A stretch of DNA of 8,234 bases from JAMQKA01 sp033722415 (GTDB taxonomy: Bacteria; Bacteroidota; Rhodothermia; Balneolales; Balneolaceae), in NCBI GenBank assembly GCA_033722415.1, contig JAWVZC010000183.1, positions 1-8,234 of the forward strand, written 5' to 3'. Positions 1 through 5,363 of this stretch are shown one piece after another. A program made the translations under genes and the position numbers. Numbering within the stretch: the first letter of the stretch is position 1; each line of letters begins with the position of its first letter. The notes under the pieces are model-generated. The model was not told the origin of the DNA. It did not search any database and saw nothing but the letters and a program-made list of their open reading frames with translations.

Positions 1-1
1 C

Positions 2-505
2 GGTGAGCCGGCCCCGGATAACGGGCTGGAGGAGGTTGCCGAAGACGGGATGATCGAGATGCTGACGATGGCGCTTTCATCCGCCGAATCAGTTAGTGCC
101 AGCGGCGGTTTCAGCCAGCCTGTGGGAGCCTCCCAGCCTGGTCCGCTTCTGCCCGGCGAACAGTACACATTCAGGTTCCGCGCTGAACAAGGGGAGCGGT
201 TGTCGTTTGCCACCATGTATGTTGAATCCAACGACCTGTTTTATGCTCCCGTGGACGTAGGGATCGAACTGTTCCCGGACGGCACGCCGGTTACCGGGGA
301 TGTTACCGAGCAGATACAGCTCTGGGATGCCGGAACCGAAGCCAACGAGGAACCGGGCGTCGGGAGTAACCAGGTATTGCGGCAGCCGGGCCCGGATACC
401 GGTCCCCCCGACAGTAACAGCGATATCCGTCCAGTTGACGACGGGTACGACTATGGGAATACGACAGATCGTATAACAGTTACGATCCGGATGGCGGACA
501 GTTGA
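2..505 (+). CDS. Spondin_N domain secreted protein, C-terminal part (5' end outside window)
   Basis: The open frame runs in from the left edge, so the N-terminus and any signal peptide are not visible; 167 residues remain. The visible part opens with GEPAPDNGLEEVAEDG and continues with a stretch containing LSFATMYVESNDLFYAP and WDAGTEANEEPGVGSNQ. These are the conserved core motifs of bacterial Spondin_N proteins: a strand with SFATM-x-V-x-SND, then an acidic D-AGTE-N-E-PG loop. The protein ends with a short strand (ITVTIRM) right where the domain normally stops, so there is probably no further C-terminal domain. Spondin_N was named from F-spondin of animal extracellular matrix; bacterial members are secreted or surface proteins of unclear role. 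The internal ATG at 50 is not the start, because homologous sequence continues upstream of it. The gene is followed after about 20 bp by a strong terminator, which separates it from the next gene. The family call is firm and the function is unknown. Confidence 0.88.
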   Translation, partial: GEPAPDNGLEEVAEDGMIEMLTMALSSAESVSASGGFSQPVGASQPGPLLPGEQYTFRFRAEQGERLSFATMYVESNDLFYAPVDVGIELFPDGTPVTGDVTEQIQLWDAGTEANEEPGVGSNQVLRQPGPDTGPPDSNSDIRPVDDGYDYGNTTDRITVTIRMADS

Positions 506-524
506 CCCGGATCGGCATTTCAAA

Positions 525-569
525 TGGTCCTTCCCGGTTGGGCGGGAAACCGGGGAGGGTACCAATTTT
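525..569 (+). terminator. Intrinsic terminator after the Spondin_N gene
   Basis: A GC-rich inverted repeat lies 20 bp after the stop codon. The core arms CCCGGTT (533-539) and AACCGGG (548-554) pair perfectly around an 8-nt loop. The stem extends outward through CCTT/GGGA (529-532 with 555-558, one U-G pair). A further TGGT/ACCA (525-528 with 561-564) pairs across a 2-nt bulge. The stem is followed by TTTT at 566-569. This is the classical layout of a Rho-independent terminator on the plus strand. It should stop spondin transcription before the two-component operon. Confidence 0.75.
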
Positions 570-588
570 CGGAATCGTAACATTTTCG

Positions 589-617
589 TTGTGATTTTCA
601 GTATTAGTTGTTAGATA
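589..617 (+). promoter_or_regulatory. Candidate promoter for the two-component operon (weak)
   Basis: In the short AT-rich gap after the terminator, TTGTGA (589-594) and TAGATA (612-617) are separated by 17 nt and loosely resemble -35 and -10 elements. The -10-like box ends only 6 nt before the response-regulator ATG at 624, and no Shine-Dalgarno sequence precedes that ATG. If this promoter were real, the transcript would be leaderless or nearly so. An independent promoter is expected here because a terminator sits upstream, but these hexamers match consensus poorly and their exact placement is uncertain. Confidence 0.25.
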
Positions 618-623
618 AATGAT

Positions 624-1346
624 ATGGACAAGAAGCGGATACTGGTCATAGAAGATGACGAGGAGATTATTGAGCTGATCGAAATCAATGTGGAACATCT
701 GGATTACGAGATCGATCGGGCTACTGACGGCAATAAAGGGCTGGAAAAGGCATTGGACCGCTCGTATGATCTGATCATCCTCGATCTGATGCTGCCCGGT
801 CTGGATGGACTGGAAATATGCAAGAAGCTCCGTGCCCGCGATGTCAACACCCCGATATTAATGCTGACGGCGAAATCAGAAGAATTTGACAAGGTACTGG
901 GCCTGGAACTCGGGGCAGACGACTATCTCACGAAACCGTTCAGCATCCGTGAGCTGCTGGCCCGTATTAAGGCCAACCTGCGGCGGGTGGAGGTCGACCG
1001 GCGGGGGTTTTCTCCCCATAATTCAGCAGGAGAGTTCCGAATCGGCGATCTGACCATCGAATCGGAGAAGAGAAAAGTGAGTGTCGCCGGCAAAGAGATT
1101 GCGGTTACCCCTAAGGAATTTGAACTGTTACTGCTTTTCGCTTCTCATCCGGGCAAGGCGTTTACCCGGGATGATCTCCTGGATGAGGTTTGGGGATACC
1201 AGTTTGAAGGGTATGATCATACCGTAAATTCACACATCAACCGGCTTCGCAACAAAATAGAGGATGATCCTTCAAACCCGGTGTACCTGAAAACGGTATG
1301 GGGCGTGGGCTACCGGTTTGCCGAAAGGGAGGAGATCGAAGAATGA
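624..1346 (+). CDS. OmpR/PhoB-family response regulator
   Basis: This 240-residue DNA-binding response regulator is the output half of the two-component system with the adjacent kinase. The receiver domain covers about residues 4-120. It has the acidic pocket D11/D12, the phospho-acceptor D54 (in LDLMLPGLDG), the switch T82 and the invariant K104 (in TKPF), so all catalytic positions are intact. A linker of roughly 20 residues leads to an OmpR/PhoB winged-helix domain at about 137-235. That domain shows ELLLLFASHPGKAFTRDDLL, VWG, the recognition-helix region HTVNSHINRLRNKIE and the terminal GVGYRF signature. Length and architecture are standard for the family. The ATG at 624 places the first receiver strand (RILVIEDD) normally. 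No clear ribosome-binding site precedes it. Its stop overlaps the kinase start by 4 bp (ATGA), so the two are translated together. Which genes it controls is not visible, and I assign no symbol because the family contains many paralogues. Confidence 0.97.
   Translation: MDKKRILVIEDDEEIIELIEINVEHLDYEIDRATDGNKGLEKALDRSYDLIILDLMLPGLDGLEICKKLRARDVNTPILMLTAKSEEFDKVLGLELGADDYLTKPFSIRELLARIKANLRRVEVDRRGFSPHNSAGEFRIGDLTIESEKRKVSVAGKEIAVTPKEFELLLLFASHPGKAFTRDDLLDEVWGYQFEGYDHTVNSHINRLRNKIEDDPSNPVYLKTVWGVGYRFAEREEIEE
1326..1335 (+). promoter_or_regulatory. Ribosome-binding site fixing the kinase start
   Basis: AGGGAGGAGA lies inside the last codons of the response regulator and 7-10 nt before the ATG at 1343. 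This strong Shine-Dalgarno match supports 1343 as the kinase start over the earlier in-frame ATG at 1298. Confidence 0.8.
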
Positions 1347-2812
1347 AGCGTTTTTTCCAATCCTTTTACTGGAAGATTTCACTGGTTTTTTTGCTGTTGC
1401 TTATCGCACTGGGAGTAGCCCAGGTGACCATTACCTTTAATTCCTCGATGCAGTTTGTGCGGCAGGCTGATCAAAAACTGAATTTGAATCTGGCTGAAAA
1501 TATGGCTTCCGAGTTCGAGGCGGAACTGGAGGATGAACTTGATATCAGCCGGATCAAGAGTTCCATCCACGACATGATGGTGGTAAATCCCCGGATTGAA
1601 ATCTATATCCTGGATCCGTACGGGGAGATCCTGGCGTATTTTGTGGATAAACCCGGTGAAGTTAAGATGGACTCTGTGGCCATGAAGCCGGTGAAAGAAT
1701 TTTTGGAAAACCGTGAATCTGAGTTGATCCTCGGTGAAGATCCCCGAAATCCCGGGCGCACAAAACCGATTTCGGTGGCGCCCCTCGATATCGGCCGGGC
1801 AGAACACGGGTATGTCTATATTATCCTGGGCGGCGAACAGTACGATTCGGCCCTGGCGATGCTGGATAACAGCTATTTTCTTCAGACCAGCATTAAGATC
1901 TTCGGCATCATACTGCTGGTTACCGGCATAACCGGCCTTATTATATTTGCATTCCTGACACGGCGACTGCGCAGGATGGCTGACATCATCGAGGAGTTTG
2001 ATGCGGGCAACCTGGACCGGCGTGTTCCCGTCACATCCAACGATGAGATCGGGCGGCTGGCCATGCGTTTCAATTCCATGGCCGATACGCTGCAGGAGAA
2101 CATGAAGGAACTGAAGAAGACAGACCAGCTCCGCCGCGAACTGATCGCCAATGTTTCGCACGACCTGCGCAGCCCGCTTGCGTCTATCCAGGGGTACCTG
2201 GAGACCATCTTGCTGCGGGAATCGGACCTGGCCGGGGAAAAACGGCGCCAATATCTTAATATAATCCTTAAAAACACGGCCGCTTTGCGGCAGCTGGTTG
2301 ATGAGCTGTTTGAGCTCTCCAAGCTGGATTCAGAGCAACTTGAGCCAAACCTGGAACCGTTTTCGATAAGTGACCTGGTACAGGATGTAGTGTTGAAATT
2401 TGAACAGAAGGCGGAGAAAAAGGAGATCGAAATTGTTCCCTACAGCCCGGGTAACCTGCCGCTGGTATCCGGAGATATCGCCATGATTGAGCGGGTACTG
2501 AGCAACCTGATCGAAAATGCGATCCAGTACTCAGATCCCGGTGGCGAAATCAGTGTGGAGCTGTCTGCAAACAACGACAGTGTTACAGTGGAAGTAAAAG
2601 ATACCGGACACGGAATTGATGAGCAGGATCTTCCTCATATTTTCGACCGTTTTTACCGGGCCGAAAAGAGTCGCTCCAAGTCGGATGGCGGCACGGGGCT
2701 GGGGCTTGCGATTGCCAAGAAGATCATGGAACTCCATGGCAGGGATATCAACGCTTTCAATCGGAACGGGAACGGTTCTGTGTTTACCTTTGACCTGGAA
2801 GCAAGCAGGTGA
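1343..2812 (+). CDS. Membrane sensor histidine kinase (HAMP, HisKA, HATPase_c)
   Basis: This 489-residue kinase should autophosphorylate and pass phosphate to the overlapping response regulator. Order of parts: short basic cytoplasmic N-terminus; membrane segment at about residues 12-32; extracytoplasmic sensor of about 150 residues; second membrane segment at about 184-206; HAMP linker to about 258; HisKA with phospho-acceptor H273 in NVSHDLRSPLASIQGYLET; and an HATPase_c domain. The ATPase domain shows the N box (LIENAIQYSDPGG, N392), G1 (D420-T-G-H-G424), the F box (IFDRFYRAEKSR) and G2 (GGTGLGLAI, residues 449-457). The sensor region contains IYILDPYGEILAYF near 86-101 and a later GYVYIILGG. 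This resembles PDC/Cache-like folds of periplasmic sensors, but the ligand is unknown. All catalytic boxes are intact. Start 1343 is chosen for its strong ribosome-binding site and the ATGA overlap. Starting at 1298 would add a non-membrane leader read out of frame from the regulator gene. No strong terminator follows. Confidence 0.96.
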   Translation: MKRFFQSFYWKISLVFLLLLIALGVAQVTITFNSSMQFVRQADQKLNLNLAENMASEFEAELEDELDISRIKSSIHDMMVVNPRIEIYILDPYGEILAYFVDKPGEVKMDSVAMKPVKEFLENRESELILGEDPRNPGRTKPISVAPLDIGRAEHGYVYIILGGEQYDSALAMLDNSYFLQTSIKIFGIILLVTGITGLIIFAFLTRRLRRMADIIEEFDAGNLDRRVPVTSNDEIGRLAMRFNSMADTLQENMKELKKTDQLRRELIANVSHDLRSPLASIQGYLETILLRESDLAGEKRRQYLNIILKNTAALRQLVDELFELSKLDSEQLEPNLEPFSISDLVQDVVLKFEQKAEKKEIEIVPYSPGNLPLVSGDIAMIERVLSNLIENAIQYSDPGGEISVELSANNDSVTVEVKDTGHGIDEQDLPHIFDRFYRAEKSRSKSDGGTGLGLAIAKKIMELHGRDINAFNRNGNGSVFTFDLEASR

Positions 2813-2919
2813 TGGTAATATATGGTTCTACACTGATCGTCTACCTTGTTTATCGGACTGTGGAAAACGTGTTTATGCACGGGATTGCCCCGATATTATC
2901 GAGTTCCCTGTCATTTAAT

Positions 2920-2936
2920 CTCATAACTGTTATGAG
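2920..2936. promoter_or_regulatory. Perfect 17-bp dyad, candidate operator
   Basis: CTCATAAC-T-GTTATGAG is a perfect inverted repeat with 8-bp arms and a one-base centre. A 1-nt loop cannot form a normal RNA hairpin and no T-run follows, so this fits a binding site for a dimeric DNA-binding protein better than a terminator. It lies about 107 bp after the kinase stop and about 260 bp before the lipoprotein start. No regulator can be assigned. OmpR/PhoB regulators usually bind direct repeats, so the neighbouring regulator is not the obvious ligand. Confidence 0.45.
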
Positions 2937-3107
2937 CAGCAACCGGAATGTAAAAAAATAACAGGATGAATAACGCGATGATATGAAATTTCCCTCTTCC
3001 TGCTTTGCAGGATACCCAGGCGCAGCAGGATTCCGCTGTCATGTCAAAGGGGGCTTGTTGACAACCAAATTTCCTGGCGGCGGAAAACAATCGGAAGAGA
3101 TTTCACG

Positions 3108-3140
3108 GTTACAATATCGATAAGTCATAGATAATACTTA
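3108..3140 (+). promoter_or_regulatory. Candidate promoter and short dyad upstream of the CHRD lipoprotein gene
   Basis: GTTACA (3108-3113) and GATAAT (3130-3135) sit 16 nt apart and resemble -35 and -10 elements (4/6 and 5/6 matches). TACAAT at 3110-3115 is an alternative -10. A small inverted repeat, TAAGT (3121-3125) and ACTTA (3136-3140), brackets the GATAAT box and could be an operator. The predicted leader would be about 55-60 nt. This is the most promoter-like DNA before the gene, but the evidence is weak. Confidence 0.3.
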
Positions 3141-3184
3141 TTTTAACAGGTGTAGCAAAGCGTATAAATAAAACCGGAAGTAAG

Positions 3185-3192
3185 AGAGGGGA
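3185..3192 (+). promoter_or_regulatory. Ribosome-binding site of the CHRD lipoprotein gene
   Basis: AGAGGGGA ends 6 nt before the ATG at 3199. It is a good Shine-Dalgarno-type match and supports that start, although a GTG at 3229 would give a more conventional short lipoprotein leader. Confidence 0.55.
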
Positions 3193-3198
3193 TCAAAT

Positions 3199-3780
3199 AT
3201 GACAAGACAGGGGAAGGTAACTTTCATAGTGCGTAAGGTGACGATTTTGTTAGTTTGTGCCGGGATTATGGTCAGCTGTACCGGCAAAGAGGACAGCGAA
3301 GCACCGGAAAGTGAAGTGTCGGGCATGATCGAGGATGAAAACCTGGAAGAAAACCGGGGCATGGAAGGGGAGGCTCCGATGATGGAGGATGACTCAACCG
3401 GGGATATGGAATGGTACAAAGCGACCCTCAGCGGCTCAAACGAAGTCCCGCCGGTGAATACAGAAGCCACCGGAACATTTTCTATTGCACTTGAAGGCGA
3501 CAGCATACATGTAAAAGGGGAATTTTCGGGACTGAGCAGTGATTACCAGGCCTCGCATATCCACAAGGGGGGAATAAACAGCAATGGCGGTCCAATTCTG
3601 ACGCTCAATCCCGCTATCGAACCCGACAAGCGCTCGGGCTCCTTGAATGCCTCCTACGAACTGCAACCTGAGGATATCGCGGCACTTAGATCAGACAGCC
3701 TGTACATCAATGTGCATAGTTCCGATCACAAACCCGGTGAAATCAGGGGACAGCTGACTCCCTCGAATGAGGAGATGTAA
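3199..3780 (+). CDS. CHRD-domain lipoprotein
   Basis: This 193-residue protein begins with a basic segment and a hydrophobic stretch ending in IMVSC. C27 is the probable lipidated cysteine, so the mature protein should be anchored in the envelope. It continues with a very acidic linker at about 28-70 (many E, D, M) and one CHRD domain at about 72-187. CHRD hallmarks are YKATLSGSNEVPPV, the strand TGTFSIAL, SHIHKGG followed by GGPILTLNP, and the closing YINVHSSDHKPGEIRGQL. CHRD was named from chordin and is widespread in bacterial secreted proteins; its biochemical role in bacteria is not established. A good ribosome-binding site precedes the ATG at 3199. The leader is slightly long, and a GTG at 3229 is a possible alternative start. 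The lipobox has Met at -3, which is unusual but tolerated. The gene appears to be transcribed on its own. Confidence 0.92.
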   Translation: MTRQGKVTFIVRKVTILLVCAGIMVSCTGKEDSEAPESEVSGMIEDENLEENRGMEGEAPMMEDDSTGDMEWYKATLSGSNEVPPVNTEATGTFSIALEGDSIHVKGEFSGLSSDYQASHIHKGGINSNGGPILTLNPAIEPDKRSGSLNASYELQPEDIAALRSDSLYINVHSSDHKPGEIRGQLTPSNEEM

Positions 3781-3823
3781 TCACAAACAATTCGTGAAGT
3801 TACTGCCGCAACGCAAGGGATAG

Positions 3824-3837
3824 CCAATTGCAATTGG
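3824..3837. promoter_or_regulatory. Perfect 14-bp palindrome, candidate operator
   Basis: CCAATTGCAATTGG is fully self-complementary and lies in the gap between the CHRD and DUF302 genes, 44 bp after one stop and 119 bp before the preferred next start. A partial second copy of its half-site, AATTGG, occurs at 3856-3861. As RNA it could fold only into a weak 5-bp stem, so a DNA-binding role is more plausible than termination. The binding protein is unknown. Confidence 0.4.
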
Positions 3838-3955
3838 TTTCCAGAGGTATATCAGAATTGGAAAATACCAGTTTCCCCCTACAGCGGAAGAAATGAAATG
3901 TTCTATTTTATGGTTATATATTTCTGAACAAAACATCACCAAAAAAGAACGTTTC

Positions 3956-4342
3956 ATGAGTTATTATATAAGCAAGAAAGTGGATTACTCTTTCGATGAT
4001 GCCATTCAACACGTTACCGACGAACTCAAAGAGGAGGGATTCGGTGTACTGACGGAAATCGATGTGAAGGAGACCCTCAAAAAGAAGCTGGATGTTGATT
4101 TCAAGAAGTATAAAATACTGGGGGCCTGCAATCCTAATTTTGCCCACCAGGCACTGCAGAAAGAGGACAAGATCGGCACGATGCTCCCCTGCAATGTTAT
4201 CGTGGAGGAACATGATGACGGTTCGGTGGAAATTTCTGCCGTAGACCCCATTGCCTCGATGCAGGCGGTGAAAAACAACGGGCTGGCGGAAATTGCCACA
4301 CAGGTGCGCAACCGACTATCAAAAGTTATAGAGCGGGTGTAA
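3956..4342 (+). CDS. DUF302 domain protein
   Basis: This 128-residue protein is made almost entirely of one DUF302 domain. Characteristic features counted from the chosen start are YYISKKVDYSFDDA at 3-16, LKEEGFGVLTEIDVKETLKK at 24-43, the ILGACNPNFAHQAL stretch at 54-67 with C58, the MLPCNVIVEE strand with C79, and the VDPIASM motif near residues 95-101. The protein has no signal peptide or membrane segment, so it is probably cytoplasmic. The family is widespread and its biochemical function is not established; the two conserved cysteines suggest a possible redox, metal or small-ligand role, which is only inference. An in-frame ATG at 3893 would add 21 residues (MKCSILWLYISEQNITKKERF) that do not belong to the family, so 3956 is preferred although only a weak purine-rich ribosome-binding site precedes it. 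AT-rich DNA at 3901-3925 could hold the promoter. The gene converges on the channel gene with an 18-bp gap. Confidence 0.92.
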   Translation: MSYYISKKVDYSFDDAIQHVTDELKEEGFGVLTEIDVKETLKKKLDVDFKKYKILGACNPNFAHQALQKEDKIGTMLPCNVIVEEHDDGSVEISAVDPIASMQAVKNNGLAEIATQVRNRLSKVIERV

Positions 4343-4360
4343 GGTGCAGTTGCAGTATGG

Positions 4361-5350
4361 TCACTGACCGGCTCCGGCCGGCTGGGTAAAGATGTTACGG
4401 CGATTCAACTCAGTCAATATCAGTTCAGTCATCTCACTCTTAAAGGGAAACTCGTACCTGATATCCAGTACATAGGCTTTAACCCGAAGCTTGATGACGA
4501 AGTTTTTCTCGTGAATTTCATTGACGGTTACCACCGACACCGGTTTCCGGAGATATACATAACGTGAAGATTTCGCCGCCTTGGCGGCCAGTCGCTTTAC
4601 CATGTTGATATCGACTCCGGCCGGCAGGTAGATCTCTGCCACCACCTGGCAGTCGAGTGCACCGGAATTGGCATTCGAAATTGACTTGTTCGATATATCC
4701 CCGTTCGGAAGACTCACCACGGAGTCGTCCGGGGTGACAATGCGGGTAGACCGTAGACCGATCTGCACCACCTCCCCATAATAGGAGCCGACCTCAATCT
4801 TGTCGCCCACCTGAAACGGGCGATCCAGGATAATGATAAAACCGCCGAAAATATTTTTCAGGATATCCTGGGAGGCCAGACCCACGGCTATACCGATGGT
4901 GGCCGTGACCGTGATCACCGTCTCGAACGGCGGATCAATGATACCGGCAATGATTACATAAAGGGAAAAGGCCCAGACGGTAATCCGCACAACCGGCACC
5001 GAACGTTTAATCGCCAGCCGGTGCTTCGATATCTTTTCCGCGAGGTTGTCAATGACCTGGATCAGCAGCCGGTTAACGAAATAGGTGACGGCCAGGATCA
5101 CCAGAATCAGGAATATCACCCCGAAAGATATCAGGTCCGCAATATGCGAAACGATCGGGTCACGCCCTGATTTGTCACCCGCAGCCGGCACATTGACGGC
5201 GGTATCGGCCCGGGCAGTATCGGTGGCGGTGGTATCAACCGTTACCTGCGTGGTGTCGGCAGCGAGGGTATCATTCTGGGCCTGCAGTGCTGCCGGCACA
5301 ATGGCCGGGAGCAGGACCGGTAACGCGAGTAGTAACAGGAGATGTTTCAT
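4361..5350 (-). CDS. MscS-family small-conductance mechanosensitive channel
   Basis: This 329-residue membrane channel should open on membrane tension and release solutes during hypo-osmotic shock. A signal peptide covers about residues 1-24 (cleavage near LQA-Q), followed by a Thr/Asp/Ala-rich extracytoplasmic linker to about 62. Membrane helices lie at about 71-92 and 118-139, with the pore-lining third helix at about 143-177. The third helix and the start of the beta domain carry the MscS signature, including IGIAVGLASQDILKNIFGG and DRPFQVGDKIEV. The cytoplasmic beta domain follows (GEVVQIGLRSTRIVTPDDSVVSLPNG), and then an alpha/beta C-terminal domain to the end. Three membrane helices match the MscS core. 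The cleavable-looking leader and linker are additions common in Bacteroidota-type members. AAAGG lies 7 nt before the ATG. The gene starts 13 bp after the stop of the large ATPase gene on the same strand, so the two are probably co-transcribed. Confidence 0.95.
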   Translation of the reverse strand: MKHLLLLLALPVLLPAIVPAALQAQNDTLAADTTQVTVDTTATDTARADTAVNVPAAGDKSGRDPIVSHIADLISFGVIFLILVILAVTYFVNRLLIQVIDNLAEKISKHRLAIKRSVPVVRITVWAFSLYVIIAGIIDPPFETVITVTATIGIAVGLASQDILKNIFGGFIIILDRPFQVGDKIEVGSYYGEVVQIGLRSTRIVTPDDSVVSLPNGDISNKSISNANSGALDCQVVAEIYLPAGVDINMVKRLAAKAAKSSRYVYLRKPVSVVTVNEIHEKNFVIKLRVKAYVLDIRYEFPFKSEMTELILTELNRRNIFTQPAGAGQ

Positions 5351-5363
5351 ATCTGTACCTTTG

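Larger units (their letters stand above)
2813..3198. other. Intergenic region of 386 bp with dyads and weak promoter signals
   Basis: No convincing gene lies between the kinase stop and the lipoprotein start. The stretch contains a perfect 17-bp dyad (2920-2936), a small hairpin TCCTGC-TTT-GCAGGA (2998-3012) with no following T-run, an isolated TTGACA at 3058-3063 without a matching -10 box, and AT-rich DNA at about 3110-3150 just ahead of the lipoprotein leader. One small frame (2983-3123, 46 codons) is open but has no close ribosome-binding site and no recognisable protein features. I see no typical terminator for the two-component operon here. Confidence 0.6.

Noticed and set aside
1298..1342. 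Upstream ATG extending the histidine kinase by 15 residues
   Set aside because: It lies deep inside the regulator gene, adds a non-family leader, and the ATG at 1343 has a strong ribosome-binding site and a typical ATGA overlap.
1379..2251. Long open frame on the minus strand opposite the histidine kinase (290 codons)
   Set aside because: It is antisense to a gene with all kinase motifs intact, and its translation shows no recognisable domain or start signal.
2998..3012. Hairpin TCCTGC-TTT-GCAGGA as terminator of the two-component operon
   Set aside because: The stem is only 6 bp and is followed by TACCCAGG rather than a T-run.
3058..3063. Perfect TTGACA as a -35 promoter element
   Set aside because: The DNA 16-18 bp downstream (CGGAAA region) has no -10-like hexamer, so it is probably a chance match.
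2983..3123. Small open frame of 46 codons beginning MKFPSSCFAG
   Set aside because: It has no close ribosome-binding site, no signal peptide or membrane pattern and no recognised family; it could be chance. Conservation in relatives would be needed.
4368..4381. GC-rich hairpin CCGGC-TCCG-GCCGG as a shared terminator for the convergent genes
   Set aside because: It lies within the last codons of the channel gene and lacks a T-run on either strand.
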